DNA of 64,000 bases from Paludibacter sp. 47-17 (GTDB lineage: Bacteria > Bacteroidota > Bacteroidia > Bacteroidales > Paludibacteraceae), in assembly GCA_001898935.1 (NCBI GenBank), contig MKVT01000009.1, positions 124,001-188,000 of the forward strand. Direction: 5' to 3'. A program made the translations under genes and the position numbers. Shown one piece after another: positions 17,586 to 28,283 of this stretch. The notes below the pieces were generated by a model that was not told where the DNA came from, did no database searches, and saw only the letters and a program-made list of their open reading frames with translations. Within the stretch, counting starts at the first letter, position 1; every line of letters begins with the position of its first letter.

Positions 17586-18709
17586 CGCTTCATAATTTTC
17601 ATCACTTGTTGGGCAATCCTTTCTGCGCTGTCGGGCTCAGCCATTGCTTTTATATTCTTACTCAGCTCCGACAACCGGCCGGGCTGCTTCAGCAGCTCCA
17701 GCGAAATTGCAATAAGCTTCTCCCGTGCGTCACTATCCTTAACCATCACAGCAGCATCATTGTTTACCAGCGCCTGGGCATTTTTAGTCTGATGGTCTTC
17801 CGCCACATTGGGCGAAGGAACCAGCACTACCGGCTTGGCCAGCAAACAGAGTTCGGAAATCGTACCGGCACCTGCACGCGAAACCACCAGGTCGGCCACC
17901 GAAAACGCATGGTCCATGCGCGAAATAAAATCGGTCACAACCAACGATGGTCCACGATAAGGTTCGGCCGCCTTGCGGGCCTCTTCGGCATAAAACTTAC
18001 CCGTTTGCCAGATCACCTGAACACCGGCAGCCATCAGTTCGTCGAGATGCGCCATCATACTCTGGTTGATGGTGCGTGCTCCCAGACTTCCGCCAATTAC
18101 CAGCAGCGTAGGCTTTTCGGGCGACAACCCGAAAAAAGCGAACGATCCGGGCGACTTAGGAACCATAGCGAGCAAATCGCCCCGGACGGGATTACCCGTC
18201 TTGACGATTTTTCCCGACGGAAAATAGCGCTCCATGCCCTCATAAGCAACACAAATCAACCTCGCTTTACGGGCCAACAACTTATTGGTCACCCCGGCAT
18301 ACGAATTCTGCTCCTGAAGCACCACCGGAATGCCCTGCGATGCCGCAGCCCGTAACACCGGTCCGCTGGCGTATCCCCCGACTCCGATAGCTATTTCGGG
18401 ACGGAATTCGCGGATAATGCGCCATGCTTTAACCATACTGCGTCCCAAATCGACCAGTACGCTCAGGTTTTTCAACATATTCTTACGGTCGAAACCACGA
18501 ACCGGCAAACCCACGATACGATAACCCGCCTGTGGCACCCGTTCCATTTCCATACGGCCGTTGGCACCCACGAATAAAATATCGGCATCGGGTAGTTGCT
18601 GCCGCAGCGCATTGGCGATGCTGATGGCCGGAAAAATATGCCCTCCCGTGCCCCCGCCGCTGATAATAATCCGGGCTTTAGGCAACTGTGCTGTCTGTTT
18701 CTGGTTCAT
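17582..18709 (-). CDS. murG: Undecaprenyldiphospho-muramoylpentapeptide beta-N-acetylglucosaminyltransferase
   Basis: MurG adds GlcNAc to lipid I to make lipid II on the inner face of the membrane. GGGTGGH at residues 18-24 is the N-terminal glycine-rich loop; GVGGYASGP and VLIPSPNVAEDHQTKNA-like segments mark the donor site. The ATG at 18709 is preferred because it places the glycine loop at the usual distance; an ATG at 18748 would add 13 residues. The gene overlaps ftsW by about 30 bases and murC by 4. Confidence 0.96.
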   Translation of the reverse strand: MNQKQTAQLPKARIIISGGGTGGHIFPAISIANALRQQLPDADILFVGANGRMEMERVPQAGYRIVGLPVRGFDRKNMLKNLSVLVDLGRSMVKAWRIIREFRPEIAIGVGGYASGPVLRAAASQGIPVVLQEQNSYAGVTNKLLARKARLICVAYEGMERYFPSGKIVKTGNPVRGDLLAMVPKSPGSFAFFGLSPEKPTLLVIGGSLGARTINQSMMAHLDELMAAGVQVIWQTGKFYAEEARKAAEPYRGPSLVVTDFISRMDHAFSVADLVVSRAGAGTISELCLLAKPVVLVPSPNVAEDHQTKNAQALVNNDAAVMVKDSDAREKLIAISLELLKQPGRLSELSKNIKAMAEPDSAERIAQQVMKIMKR

Positions 18710-19934
18710 TTTTATCGGTTTCTTCTTTAATTTGACGCGTAATTCCAAACATAATACCGAAGTAAATACTGGTAATCAGAATAGCAGTACCTCCACGGCT
18801 GATCAGAGGAAGAGGCTGACCGGTAACCGGACCGAGACTGGTGGCTACCGACATGCTCACGAATGCTTGTGTAACGATCATGAGCGACAACCCGATCATA
18901 ACGATTGCCGGAAACACCGTTGCACTTTTGGTGGCAATGCGTCCGGCCCTGAACAACAGGATCATATACAGCAGGATGACAAAAACACCTCCCGCCAGTC
19001 CCATCTCTTCCACAATGATGGCATAAATAAAGTCGGAATAGGCCTGGGGCAGGAAATCGCGCTGTATACTGTTTCCGGGGAACACGCCCATCAATCCGCC
19101 CCGTGCAATGGCTATACGGCCGTGCTGCACCTGCAGGTTTTCGTCGTTGATAACGTATTTCTGCGAGGGGTCGTCTTCTTCCGAGGTAAACCGGATCACC
19201 CGGTTGCGCCAGGTTGAATAACGGTTCAGGATTCCTCCCGTCTTCTTCACCAGCGCATTTTCTTCGGTCGGTACGGTTGCCGCAGCAGGATCGGGTCCCT
19301 GAGCCGAAATGGTAAACTCCATCACCACAATCAGCAACACCAGGGCAGCCACCAGCGAACCGCTAAGTCTCAACAACCGCTTCCACGACACACTCCCGAT
19401 AATCATCATCAAAAACACCACGCCGAATAAAATAAAGGCGGTGGAGAAGTTCTCGGGCAGGATGAGTCCGCAGATCACCAGGGTGGAAACAATGAGAATC
19501 GGAAAATATTTCTTTTCGTTGGCCTCCGAGATTTTCATACGGGCAATCTGATCGGCGGCAACAATAATAAGCGACAATTTCCCCAGTTCGGAAGGCTGAA
19601 ACTGAAATCCACCGATCGACAACCAACGGGTGGCATCGTTGGCATCCACTCCCATGGCCAGCACCAGCACCAGCGTAAATACCGACACCACCAGCAACAC
19701 GTAGGCCATCATGCGGTAAAACTTATACGGAATAAGGTGCACCAGGAAAGCCAGGAAAGCTCCCAGCCCCAGGAATACCACATGGCGGAGTATGGGAGCC
19801 GTGTGGTTCATCGCCTTGAACGCCAAGGTGCTCGAAGCGCTGTACATTTCGACAACCGAAATCAGACAGAGTCCTATAAACACGGTCCATAAAACGATAT
19901 CGCCCTTGAGGTATTTTTTCAACAATGAATTCAT
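18678..19934 (-). CDS. ftsW: Peptidoglycan polymerase FtsW
   Basis: This SEDS-family glycosyltransferase polymerises lipid II with its transpeptidase partner FtsI at the septum. The 418-residue protein has about ten membrane helices, a large extracytoplasmic loop near residues 205-275, and the SEDS signatures ATRWLSIGGFQFQPSELGK and PLISRGGTAIL. The long loop is a Bacteroidota feature. The hydrophilic tail overlaps the start of murG. Confidence 0.96.
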   Translation of the reverse strand: MNSLLKKYLKGDIVLWTVFIGLCLISVVEMYSASSTLAFKAMNHTAPILRHVVFLGLGAFLAFLVHLIPYKFYRMMAYVLLVVSVFTLVLVLAMGVDANDATRWLSIGGFQFQPSELGKLSLIIVAADQIARMKISEANEKKYFPILIVSTLVICGLILPENFSTAFILFGVVFLMMIIGSVSWKRLLRLSGSLVAALVLLIVVMEFTISAQGPDPAAATVPTEENALVKKTGGILNRYSTWRNRVIRFTSEEDDPSQKYVINDENLQVQHGRIAIARGGLMGVFPGNSIQRDFLPQAYSDFIYAIIVEEMGLAGGVFVILLYMILLFRAGRIATKSATVFPAIVMIGLSLMIVTQAFVSMSVATSLGPVTGQPLPLISRGGTAILITSIYFGIMFGITRQIKEETDKNEPETDSTVA

Positions 19935-19940
19935 AAGCCT

Positions 19941-21275
19941 TTATAAATTTCGGACATGGTCCTTGAACTGTCGTCCGCGATCTTCGTAATTCTTAAATAA
20001 ATCGAAGCTGGCGCAACAGGGCGACAGCAATACCGTATCGCCGGGCCGGGCCACCTTGTAAGCCACTTGAACAGCTTCCTCCATCGATTGCACATCGCTG
20101 ATATCGGCTACCTTGCCATCGAAAAAGGCATGCAGGGGCCGGTTGTCGACGCCCATAAAAATGAGCGCACGTACTTTTTCGTTTACCAGCGATTCGATTT
20201 CACTGTAATCGTTTCCTTTGTCGGTTCCTCCTAAAATAAGCACCACCGGCGTTTTCATACTTTGAAGCGCATACCAGCACGAATTCACATTGGTAGCTTT
20301 CGAATCGTTGATATACTGCACATTCCGCACCGTAGCCACATATTCGAGCCGGTGCTCCACTCCTTTGAAATCGAGGAGCGACTGACGGATATTATCTTTC
20401 TTCACATCGAGAATGGTGGCCGTAAGTCCGGCAGCCATCGAATTGTAAGTATTGTGCAATCCCTGCAATGCTAATTCGGTTTGCGGCATGGAAAAGAAGG
20501 AGTTTAATGTTTTGATTACCAATTGGTCTTGTTCTATAAATGCTTTTGTTTTACCGGTCCGCTCCAGCGCAAACGGATACAACTGCGCCCCCAGCGTACG
20601 TTTCTGCAGCTCTTCCCTGATTACCGGATCGTTTTCCCAGAAGATGAACGCATCGTCGGCCGTTTGGTTCTGCGTAATCCGGAACTTGGCATCCACATAA
20701 TTCTGAAAGGTATAATCGTAACGATCCAGGTGATCGGGAGTAATATTCAGCAGCACTGCAATATCGGCCTTGAACTCGAACATATGATCGAGCTGAAAAC
20801 TACTGAGTTCTACCACATAATACGCATGCGGCTCCAGGGCTACCTGCAGCGCCAGACTATTGCCTATATTGCCGGCCAATCCCACGTCCAGTCCGGCATT
20901 GCGTAAAATATGATAAATAAGCGTGGTGGTAGTGGTCTTGCCATTACTACCGGTAATACAAATCATACGCGAATTGGTAAACCGGCCTGCAAACTCGATT
21001 TCGGAAATAATTTTCACTCCCTTCCCGATCAGTTTTCGAACCACAGGCGCCGTATCGGGAATACCGGGACTCTTGATTACCTCATCGGCATTCAGGATCA
21101 GGGCTTCGGTATGCTGCAGTTCCTCCCACGCTATTTCGTGCTCGTCGAGCAAGGCTTTATAGTCCGGCTTCAACGCCGATTTGTCCGAAAGGAAAACATC
21201 AAATCCCTTCAGCTTTGCCAATACGGCTGCTCCTGCTCCGCTTTCGCCTCCCCCGAGTATTACAATCCGCTTCAT
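19941..21275 (-). CDS. murD: UDP-N-acetylmuramoylalanine--D-glutamate ligase
   Basis: MurD adds D-Glu to UDP-MurNAc-L-Ala. The protein (444 residues) has the N-terminal Rossmann-like ILGGGESG, the P-loop GSNGKTT at 109-115, NITPDHLDRY in the central domain and NDSKATN in the C-terminal domain. It follows mraY by 6 bases and precedes ftsW by 6 bases. Confidence 0.97.
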   Translation of the reverse strand: MKRIVILGGGESGAGAAVLAKLKGFDVFLSDKSALKPDYKALLDEHEIAWEELQHTEALILNADEVIKSPGIPDTAPVVRKLIGKGVKIISEIEFAGRFTNSRMICITGSNGKTTTTTLIYHILRNAGLDVGLAGNIGNSLALQVALEPHAYYVVELSSFQLDHMFEFKADIAVLLNITPDHLDRYDYTFQNYVDAKFRITQNQTADDAFIFWENDPVIREELQKRTLGAQLYPFALERTGKTKAFIEQDQLVIKTLNSFFSMPQTELALQGLHNTYNSMAAGLTATILDVKKDNIRQSLLDFKGVEHRLEYVATVRNVQYINDSKATNVNSCWYALQSMKTPVVLILGGTDKGNDYSEIESLVNEKVRALIFMGVDNRPLHAFFDGKVADISDVQSMEEAVQVAYKVARPGDTVLLSPCCASFDLFKNYEDRGRQFKDHVRNL

Positions 21276-21281
21276 GACCTT

Positions 21282-22547
21282 TTACCTGATTTTTAAAGTA
21301 ATAATAGTGAGCGCTGCCAGTATCAACCCTACAATCCAGAAACGGATCACAATCTTCGACTCCGGAAGCGGTAGCCGGGGATTCTGTATCAGCGCCGGTA
21401 TACTTCCGTCGCCCGGTTTCTGGTAGTGGTGGTGCAGGGGCGACATTTTAAGAATGCGCCGGCCTTCGCCATACCGTTTTTTAGTGTACTTGAAATAGGA
21501 TACCTGGAGCATCACCGAAAGATTTTCGACCAAAAACACCCCGCACAGAATGGGAATCAGCAATTCCTTCCGGATGGCAATGGCAAAAACGGCAATAATA
21601 CCACCAATGGTCAAACTTCCGGTATCGCCCATAAATACCTGTGCCGGGAACGAATTGTACCATAAAAACCCGATAGTGGCGCCGATAAACGCTCCGGCAA
21701 ACACCACCATCTCACCCGTACCGGGTATATACATAATATTCAGATAACCGGCATAATTCACGTTACCCGACACATAGGCCAGGATACCGAGAATCACCCC
21801 GATGATGGCCGACGATCCCGTTGCCAGCCCGTCGAGTCCGTCGGTGATATTCGCTCCGTTGGATACCGCCGTTACAATGAAAATCACGACCAACACAAAA
21901 AGGATCCAACCGTAAATCTGCTGCTTATCGCCCATCGATTTGAAGGCATCGGCATAATTGAGGTTGTTGTTTTTGAAGAAAGGAATGGTCGATTGAGTCG
22001 ATTTCACATCCGCTTTGGCATAATGCACGTCCTCAACCCGGTTGGTATCGCCTTTCACTTCCATATTCTCACGAATCACGATGTCGGGACTGAAATACAT
22101 GGTAAGCCCTACGATAAGTCCGAGACCGATCTGGCCGACGATTTTCGACTTGCCGCTCAATCCTTCCTTATTTTTCAGAAACACCTTGATATAATCGTCG
22201 AGAAAACCGATCGCTCCAAGCCATAGCGTAGTGATAATCATCAGAATAATATAAATATTCGTGAGATTGGTGATTAAGAGGGTGGGCACCAGGATGGCAA
22301 TGATGATGATAATCCCTCCCATGGTCGGTGTGCCTTTTTTCGACATCTGTCCTTCCAGACCCAGGTCGCGGATGGTTTCACCAATTTGTTTTTTCTGGAG
22401 GAAATCGATGATACGACGGCCGAAAAGAGTGGAAAGCAATAAGGCCAGGATGAAGGCCACTCCCGTACGAAACGATATGTAGTTGAACATACCGGCTCCG
22501 GGAACATCGAAGTAGCGATCGAGGTATAAAAATAGATGATACAACAT
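21282..22547 (-). CDS. mraY: Phospho-N-acetylmuramoyl-pentapeptide-transferase
   Basis: MraY transfers phospho-MurNAc-pentapeptide to undecaprenyl phosphate to form lipid I. Motifs include the early [30 protein letters not shown], and the late MSPLHHHYQ. The protein (421 residues) is about 60 longer than the E. coli enzyme because of a hydrophilic insert around residues 165-215, which is common in Bacteroidota. About ten membrane helices are visible. Confidence 0.97.
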   Translation of the reverse strand: MLYHLFLYLDRYFDVPGAGMFNYISFRTGVAFILALLLSTLFGRRIIDFLQKKQIGETIRDLGLEGQMSKKGTPTMGGIIIIIAILVPTLLITNLTNIYIILMIITTLWLGAIGFLDDYIKVFLKNKEGLSGKSKIVGQIGLGLIVGLTMYFSPDIVIRENMEVKGDTNRVEDVHYAKADVKSTQSTIPFFKNNNLNYADAFKSMGDKQQIYGWILFVLVVIFIVTAVSNGANITDGLDGLATGSSAIIGVILGILAYVSGNVNYAGYLNIMYIPGTGEMVVFAGAFIGATIGFLWYNSFPAQVFMGDTGSLTIGGIIAVFAIAIRKELLIPILCGVFLVENLSVMLQVSYFKYTKKRYGEGRRILKMSPLHHHYQKPGDGSIPALIQNPRLPLPESKIVIRFWIVGLILAALTIITLKIR

Positions 22548-22560
22548 AATTACGCAGTGG

Positions 22561-24024
22561 TTAGTAGGTGAAGTAGTTTTTTAGTTCTTCGCGATCGTCG
22601 AAATGATATTTCACTCCCTGAATGATCTGATAATCCTCGTGGCCTTTACCGGCCACGAGCACCACATCGCCGGGCTGCGCCAGTGCACAGGCGGTTTTGA
22701 TAGCTTCACGCCGGTCGACAATGGTAAGGCTTTTATTCTTTTGCACCGGATCGAGTCCGGCCAGCATGTCGTTGAGTATCTCTGCCGGGTCTTCGAATCG
22801 CGGATTATCCGACGTAAACACAGCCTTCCAGCTTCCTTCCACCGCCTCACGAGCCATAAGGGGACGTTTGCCCTTATCGCGGTTACCGCCGCAGCCCACC
22901 ACGGTGATCAGCCGGCCGCTCCCCTGAAGAATCTGGTTGATGGTGGTAATCACATTCGCCAGTGCGTCGGGAGTATGAGCATAGTCGACAATAGCTGTAT
23001 AGCCCGAAGGCGCCCGAAGGGTTTCAAAGCGTCCCGAAACCGAGCCCAGGCTGCTCACGATACGCAGCACTTCCAGCTCATCGGCGCCCAACAAGAGGGC
23101 CGCGCCGTATACAGCCGTCAGATTAGCCGCATTGAACCTGCCGATAAACGACACATTCACCTCTTTATCGTTCATCGACAGCAACATACCCTCAAACCCA
23201 TGCTCCAGGATTCGCGTATGAAAATCGGCCAAGGTGCGCATCGAATAAGTATACTTACGGGCCGCCGTATTTTGCAACATCACCATACCATTCTTATCGT
23301 CGGTATTGGTGAGGGCAAAAGCCGATGAAGGCAAGGCATCGAAAAAGCCCTTTTTTGCTTTCAGGTAATTCTCGAAGGTGAGATGGTAGTCGAGATGGTC
23401 GCGGGTGAGATTCGTGAATATACCCCCGTCGAACTCGAGGCCGGCGATGCGCCCCTGCTCTACCGCATGCGAGCTCACTTCCATAAATGCATAACTGCAA
23501 CCCGCCTCCACCATCCGCGCCAGCAATGCATTGAGAGTAAGCGCATCGGGTGTTGTATGAGTAGCCTCCACAGCTTCGCCGGCGATGTAATTCACCACGG
23601 TCGACAGTAAACCGGCCTTATGACCCAGCCGGCTGAACAACTGATACAATAAGGTAGCAATGGTGGTTTTCCCGTTGGTGCCGGTAACACCCACCAGGGC
23701 CAGTTTCGACGACGGGAAGTCGTACCACGCAGCGGCAAGATGCCCCAGTACCCGGGTGCTTTTTTCCACGCTGACGTAACAAACACCCGGTTGTAAAGCG
23801 GCCGGAAACCGCTCGCAAACAATCGCCACAGCCCCCGCCTGCAGAGCTGCATCGATAAACTGATGACCATCGGCCGCAGTACCTACGGTAGCCACAAACA
23901 AAGCACCCGGACTCACCTTCCGCGAATCGAATTCGATGGATGACACAAGCACATCGGTGCTTCCGGCGACTTTCAATACCGGTATTTCATACAGCAGCTG
24001 ACTCAGTACACGTTGTTCATTCAT
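22561..24024 (-). CDS. murE: UDP-MurNAc-L-Ala-D-Glu--2,6-diaminopimelate ligase
   Basis: MurE adds the third stem residue. The P-loop is GTNGKTT at residues 115-121. The DNPR motif ([10 protein letters not shown], near residue 410) marks the meso-diaminopimelate-specific type rather than the lysine type, so the wall should be of the A1-gamma class. The length of 487 residues is normal. It lies between ftsI and mraY with gaps of about 10 bases. Confidence 0.96.
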   Translation of the reverse strand: MNEQRVLSQLLYEIPVLKVAGSTDVLVSSIEFDSRKVSPGALFVATVGTAADGHQFIDAALQAGAVAIVCERFPAALQPGVCYVSVEKSTRVLGHLAAAWYDFPSSKLALVGVTGTNGKTTIATLLYQLFSRLGHKAGLLSTVVNYIAGEAVEATHTTPDALTLNALLARMVEAGCSYAFMEVSSHAVEQGRIAGLEFDGGIFTNLTRDHLDYHLTFENYLKAKKGFFDALPSSAFALTNTDDKNGMVMLQNTAARKYTYSMRTLADFHTRILEHGFEGMLLSMNDKEVNVSFIGRFNAANLTAVYGAALLLGADELEVLRIVSSLGSVSGRFETLRAPSGYTAIVDYAHTPDALANVITTINQILQGSGRLITVVGCGGNRDKGKRPLMAREAVEGSWKAVFTSDNPRFEDPAEILNDMLAGLDPVQKNKSLTIVDRREAIKTACALAQPGDVVLVAGKGHEDYQIIQGVKYHFDDREELKNYFTY

Positions 24025-24034
24025 AATAATCCAC

Positions 24035-26173
24035 TTATTGAAGTAATATTTCGATTACGCCGCCCTTATCGACGGCAGTACCGGGTTTTCTGCTCTGCGC
24101 CACCACCTTGCCACGGCCCGACATCCGCACATTCATACCCAGGTTACCCAGCAAATAGGCGGCATCCTTTGCGCCCATACCCGTTACATCGGGAATACGG
24201 TTGCGGGCCAGCTTAAACTCCTCCACCCCCGGCTGATCCAGAGGCTGTTCGCAAGGCTTCACCCATCCGCAGGCAGGCGAAGTATAAGGCAGATCGAGCT
24301 CGGCCGAAACCTTTCGAAGCGCCAGGTTATTACCGCCGGTAGTCGCGGGCCAGTGAGGTTTCGGATGGATGGTGTCGGCCGCATTCTTTTCGGGCGAACG
24401 TTGCATTTTTAAAATCATCGTCTGCTCGGCCACTTCTTTAAATACCGCTCCGGCCATGCGACCGCCCGAAGGGATCCCCGAAGGAGCATTCAGTACCACG
24501 ATACAGGTGTAGCGTGGTGCCTCGGCCGGGAAATAGCCGGCAAACGACACATTGTATTTGGTTTGGCCCGACCGGTAACCGGCTGCTCCCTGCGAAATAA
24601 GCGCAGTACCCGTTTTGCCGGCCACCGTCACGATATCCGATTTCACATTCCTGGCCGTGGCATACTTGCCTTCCACCACCCCGCGCAAAGCCGTCTGAAC
24701 ATCCTTCAGAGTCGACGGTTTACAGATTTGTTCCACCATCACTTCGGTGGTAAAGGACTGTACGGGCATTCCGTTTTTGCGTATCTCGTGCACAAACAGG
24801 GGTTTTACCATTTTCCCCCCATTGGCAATGGCGTTGAAAAAAGTAAGGGTATAAATGGGCGGTATTTTAGTTTCATAACCAATTGAAATCCATGCCAGCG
24901 AGGTCTTGTACCACAAATCCTTGTCCTTTTTCGGGTGTTTGATCCAGGGTTTTGCCACACCTTTCATCTGGATCGGCAGCGAGTCGTTGAGCCGGTATTG
25001 ATACAGCTTTTCAATGTACTTTTCAGGCTTATCGCCAAAAGTACCCATCACCATCTTTGCCGTACCCACGTTGGACGAAGCCTGAATAATTTCCTCCACT
25101 TTCAGTCGCTCGTACCCGCCCCGGTGCGCATTGTGATCGCGCATCACCCGGTTGGCGATAGGATAAATACCGTGGTGAATATCGAACTCGTCGGACAATT
25201 TATACTTGCCTTCGTCGAGTACCGCCATCAGCGACGCGATTTTAAAGGTCGAACCGGGCTCCACCTGGTCGCGCAGGGCATGATTGGTGTTTTCAAAATA
25301 ATCGCCGGTATCGGGATTACGATCGAGGTTTACCATGGCACGAATCGCGCCGGTAGCTACCTCCATCAGCACCACGGTACCCGAATTGGCTCCGAGACCA
25401 TCGATGGTGTCGCGCAGCGCCTTCTCGGCAATATCCTGCAGCTCCACGTCGATGGTCGACACTATATCCATACCGTCGATCGGTTGCACCTCGGTAGTCT
25501 CCATGTATTTATTGGCTACCTTCTGTCGGGTCGAAACTCCGTTGACGCCCACCAGCACGTCGTTGAACGATGCTTCGAGCCCGCTGCGTCCTCCTTTCAC
25601 CTCATCGGCATATACGTCGCCGATGGTACGCGAAGCCAGCGACCCGAAGGGCTTCACGCGACGAACGTATTCGCGCTGCACCAGACCGCTCTTGATGCGT
25701 CCCATACGGAACAGCGGCAGTTTTTGCAACTCCTTGAGCTGTGAGTACGAAATCCGTTTCGGATACAACATCAGGTTACGGGTTTGCTTGTTGTATCCCT
25801 TCACAAGCAGTTGCTTGTACTCCCGGGCCGACCGGTCGCCAAAAAATTCCGAAAGCGCCGTCGATACCGAGTCGAGCTTTTCGTAAAACAACGCTCCGTT
25901 GTCGATACGCAATGCTTCGGCCCTGGTATCCATGTAAATATAATAAGTAGGAATGGAGCTTGCCAGCAACCGTCCATCGGTAGCGTATATATTCCCCCGG
26001 CGGGGCTTCACGATGATGTCGGTTATTTTTTGCTTCTCGGCCAGCTTCATCCATTCATCACCCTCCACAAACTGAATCTGAACAATCTTCCAGATCACCA
26101 GCACAAACAGCACCGACATTATCAGGTAGACAATACCGAACCGAACTACTATGTCTTTACGTTTATCCGTCAT
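24035..26173 (-). CDS. ftsI: Septal penicillin-binding protein (FtsI/PBP3) with PASTA domain
   Basis: This class B transpeptidase crosslinks septal peptidoglycan. It has one N-terminal membrane helix (residues 11-32), a dimerisation domain, and the catalytic triad of motifs: STFK with Ser308 and Lys311, SSN at 366-368 and KTG at 520-522. A C-terminal PASTA repeat (about 650-712, [20 protein letters not shown]) is joined by a Pro-rich spacer and may bind muropeptide or stabilise the protein. The 712-residue length is usual for Bacteroidota. It follows ftsL by 7 bases. Confidence 0.96.
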   Translation of the reverse strand: MTDKRKDIVVRFGIVYLIMSVLFVLVIWKIVQIQFVEGDEWMKLAEKQKITDIIVKPRRGNIYATDGRLLASSIPTYYIYMDTRAEALRIDNGALFYEKLDSVSTALSEFFGDRSAREYKQLLVKGYNKQTRNLMLYPKRISYSQLKELQKLPLFRMGRIKSGLVQREYVRRVKPFGSLASRTIGDVYADEVKGGRSGLEASFNDVLVGVNGVSTRQKVANKYMETTEVQPIDGMDIVSTIDVELQDIAEKALRDTIDGLGANSGTVVLMEVATGAIRAMVNLDRNPDTGDYFENTNHALRDQVEPGSTFKIASLMAVLDEGKYKLSDEFDIHHGIYPIANRVMRDHNAHRGGYERLKVEEIIQASSNVGTAKMVMGTFGDKPEKYIEKLYQYRLNDSLPIQMKGVAKPWIKHPKKDKDLWYKTSLAWISIGYETKIPPIYTLTFFNAIANGGKMVKPLFVHEIRKNGMPVQSFTTEVMVEQICKPSTLKDVQTALRGVVEGKYATARNVKSDIVTVAGKTGTALISQGAAGYRSGQTKYNVSFAGYFPAEAPRYTCIVVLNAPSGIPSGGRMAGAVFKEVAEQTMILKMQRSPEKNAADTIHPKPHWPATTGGNNLALRKVSAELDLPYTSPACGWVKPCEQPLDQPGVEEFKLARNRIPDVTGMGAKDAAYLLGNLGMNVRMSGRGKVVAQSRKPGTAVDKGGVIEILLQ

Positions 26174-26180
26174 CTTGCGT

Positions 26181-26537
26181 TTATTTTATCACGATAGGAG
26201 GCTGGTCGCCCGTTTTCAGCTGCATATTCTTCTTGCGGAGCAGCGTCTCGATATTCGATTGCCGGCTGATTTCGGTCAGCTCGGCCGAAATGGTAAGCGA
26301 TTCGTATTTCGCATCCTGTATCTCGCGCTTCAACTCGCCAATACGCTTCATCATCTTTTCGCTCTCGTAGCGGTTGTTGATGTACAGAATCGACAACACG
26401 ACCAACAAACCCACCAGCAGGTATTGCCGACGAAAAAACTTCCAGGTGAGGAAGCTTCCGTTCAGAATTCCGCGGATGCCTGTGTGGCTAAACTCCCGGA
26501 ATTCCTCGCTGTTCTTTATGTTTTCGATCCATTTCAT
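26181..26537 (-). CDS. ftsL: FtsL-like division protein
   Basis: A 118-residue bitopic protein with one membrane helix around residues 38-56 and a following leucine-heptad coiled coil (about 60-105). This is the FtsL plan. Sequence identity in the family is low, so position between rsmH and ftsI is the main support. Its start overlaps the rsmH stop by 4 bases (ATGA). Confidence 0.85.
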   Translation of the reverse strand: MKWIENIKNSEEFREFSHTGIRGILNGSFLTWKFFRRQYLLVGLLVVLSILYINNRYESEKMMKRIGELKREIQDAKYESLTISAELTEISRQSNIETLLRKKNMQLKTGDQPPIVIK

Positions 26538-27445
26538 CTCTTCACTCCTGCTATGCGTAATTTGGCACTTCGCGAACGGGGATTGAGTCCCACCTCTTCG
26601 TCCGACGCCACAATTACTTTTGTATTCACCGCGTACAAAGGTGCTATCACATTGCCATAAAAATCTTTTTCCTGCTTCCCTTCAAAATTACCCGTTTTGA
26701 TGAAGTTTTTTACCAGGCGGTCTTCCAGCGAATGATAGGTAAGTACCACCAGGCGTCCGCCGGGCGCCAATAAATCCACACTCCGGACGAGCAGCTCCTT
26801 CAGGGCTCCCATCTCATCGTTCACTTCAATGCGTAAGGCCTGAAACACCTTGGTCAGCTCCTTTTTCTCCTTCTCCCGCGGGAAAAACGGCTTCATCAAC
26901 TCCGCAAACTCGCCGATACCTTTCAACTCGCCGCCTTCGCGCTTCTTCACAATGGCCCGGGCCAGCTTCCGCGAATTATGCAGCTCCCCGTAGAGATAAA
27001 ACACATCGGCCAGCTGCTCTTCGGTATAGCTGTTCAACACACCGGCAGCCGAACGCACCGCCTTCTGGTTCATCCGCATATCCAACTCTCCGTCGAACCG
27101 GAACGAAAATCCACGGCCGGCCTCATCGAAATGATGAAACGACACCCCCAGATCGGCCAGAATGCCATCGACCTTCGAAATTCCGTAATAATCCATGAAA
27201 TTGCCGATGTACCGGAAATTACCGTGCACAAATACAAACCGAGGATCGGAAGGCCGGTTGGCCAGCGCATCCGAATCCTGATCGAATCCATACAATCTCC
27301 CGGCCGGCCCCAGACGCTCCAGTATGGCCCGCGAGTGACCACCCCCTCCGAAAGTGCAGTCGACATACACCCCGTCGGGGCGAATGGCTAAACCTTCGAG
27401 ACATTCCGGCAACAAAGCCGGCGTATGATAGACCCGCTCTTCCAT
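26534..27445 (-). CDS. rsmH: 16S rRNA (cytosine1402-N4)-methyltransferase
   Basis: RsmH (MraW) methylates N4 of C1402 in the ribosomal P site. The SAM-binding motif is VDCTFGGGGHSRAIL near residues 28-42, followed by FDQDSDAL and ILADLGVSFHHFDEAGRGFSF, the family signature. The C-terminal SYHSLEDRLVK and LNPRSRSAKLR are also diagnostic. The length of 303 residues is typical. Confidence 0.97.
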   Translation of the reverse strand: MEERVYHTPALLPECLEGLAIRPDGVYVDCTFGGGGHSRAILERLGPAGRLYGFDQDSDALANRPSDPRFVFVHGNFRYIGNFMDYYGISKVDGILADLGVSFHHFDEAGRGFSFRFDGELDMRMNQKAVRSAAGVLNSYTEEQLADVFYLYGELHNSRKLARAIVKKREGGELKGIGEFAELMKPFFPREKEKKELTKVFQALRIEVNDEMGALKELLVRSVDLLAPGGRLVVLTYHSLEDRLVKNFIKTGNFEGKQEKDFYGNVIAPLYAVNTKVIVASDEEVGLNPRSRSAKLRIAGVKR

Positions 27446-27446
27446 T

Positions 27447-27899
27447 TTATTTACGCATCATTTTATCTTTCAACAAGGCGGCTACCTGCTGGCGCGACAG
27501 CCCGGCCTTCTCATAATTCGGCTTGCCCCACAAGGCAAAACGGTCGATCATGCCCACAAACAACATATCGGAACTCTCGACGCCGATTTCCTGCAGATGG
27601 CGACGGGAAATCAACACGCGGCCCTGACTGTCGATATCGAGCCATTCGGCTTCCGATACAAACTGCATCAGCAACAGCTGATCGTCGGGGTTCCACTCGT
27701 CGAGCACCGACTTCAACTGCTCCACCTTCGCATTCCAAACCGACACCGGGTACAGAATCAAACAATCGTTGTCGGTATCCCTGCGCAGCACCAAACGCTC
27801 ACGATCGGCTTCCGGCAAAAGCTTACGATAAACCGAAGGAATGAATACTCTTCCCTTTACATCGGCCTTTGCTTCGTATTTACCTATAAATGTGGACAT
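27447..27899 (-). CDS. mraZ: Transcriptional regulator MraZ
   Basis: MraZ is an AbrB-fold DNA-binding protein that represses the dcw promoter in bacteria where it has been studied. The 150-residue protein has two SpoVT/AbrB-like repeats: KADVKGRVFIPSVYRK at residues 10-25 and DIDSQGRVLISRRHLQEIG in the second half. It is the first gene of the cluster, as usual. Candidate TGGRG-type operator repeats lie upstream at 27952-27966. Confidence 0.95.
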   Translation of the reverse strand: MSTFIGKYEAKADVKGRVFIPSVYRKLLPEADRERLVLRRDTDNDCLILYPVSVWNAKVEQLKSVLDEWNPDDQLLLMQFVSEAEWLDIDSQGRVLISRRHLQEIGVESSDMLFVGMIDRFALWGKPNYEKAGLSRQQVAALLKDKMMRK

Positions 27900-27925
27900 A
27901 ATATTGGCGCATAATTTTGCAAGTG

Positions 27926-27966
27926 TAAAAGTATAAAAAGATTTTGAAATTCCCCACCTTCCTCCA
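27926..27966 (-). promoter_or_regulatory. Candidate dcw promoter with MraZ boxes
   Basis: On the minus strand TACTTTTA (27926-27933) is one base off the TAnnTTTG element. Upstream, TGGAG and TGGGG lie in direct repeat separated by 5 bases (27962-27966 and 27952-27956), resembling the TGGGN-N5-TGGGN sites of MraZ. They would cover the -33 region, as expected for repression. Confidence 0.45.
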
Positions 27967-28250
27967 CCAAAAAATTTTTCAACAGTTTGACACGATCTAT
28001 CAACCGGTTATCAACAATCAGTTCACAAGTTACCAACAACTCAACCACACATACAAATACATGAAAATCAATTATATACATCCAATTATATTATCACAAT
28101 AGCCATAAAGGCGGAAAGTGGGGGAAAAATAAACTGTTGATAACTTTCCGGCAAGAGGACTTTTACCATACCCCTGCCTCGTGTGCGGGAGAAAAACGCA
28201 AAAACAGGGCGATATACGGGACACCGTGGGAAAATCTGATACAAATGTGT

Positions 28251-28258
28251 TATTTTTG
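28251..28258 (+). promoter_or_regulatory. -7 promoter element of the acyltransferase gene
   Basis: TATTTTTG matches TAnnTTTG and lies 25 bases before the ATG at 28284. It excludes the earlier in-frame starts at 28137 and 28245. Confidence 0.55.
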
Positions 28259-28283
28259 CAACCGTAAACAACTCAACAGGCTC

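Larger units (their letters stand above)
27900..28283. other. 384-base AT-rich intergenic region
   Basis: The region separates divergent mraZ and an acyltransferase gene. It holds the dcw promoter and candidate MraZ boxes, a -7 element for the acyltransferase (28251-28258), and two TTATCAACA nonamers in opposite orientation (28008-28016 and 28135-28143) that are one base from the DnaA-box consensus. No RNA gene or convincing small ORF was seen. Confidence 0.5.

Noticed and set aside
27900-28283. A replication origin beside the dcw cluster
   Set aside because: Only two imperfect DnaA-like boxes are present, with no repeat cluster, no AT-rich unwinding repeats and no dnaA or dnaN nearby.
28137-28283. 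An N-terminal extension of the acyltransferase to 28137
   Set aside because: The extension crosses the -7 promoter element at 28251-28258 and adds sequence unlike the family.
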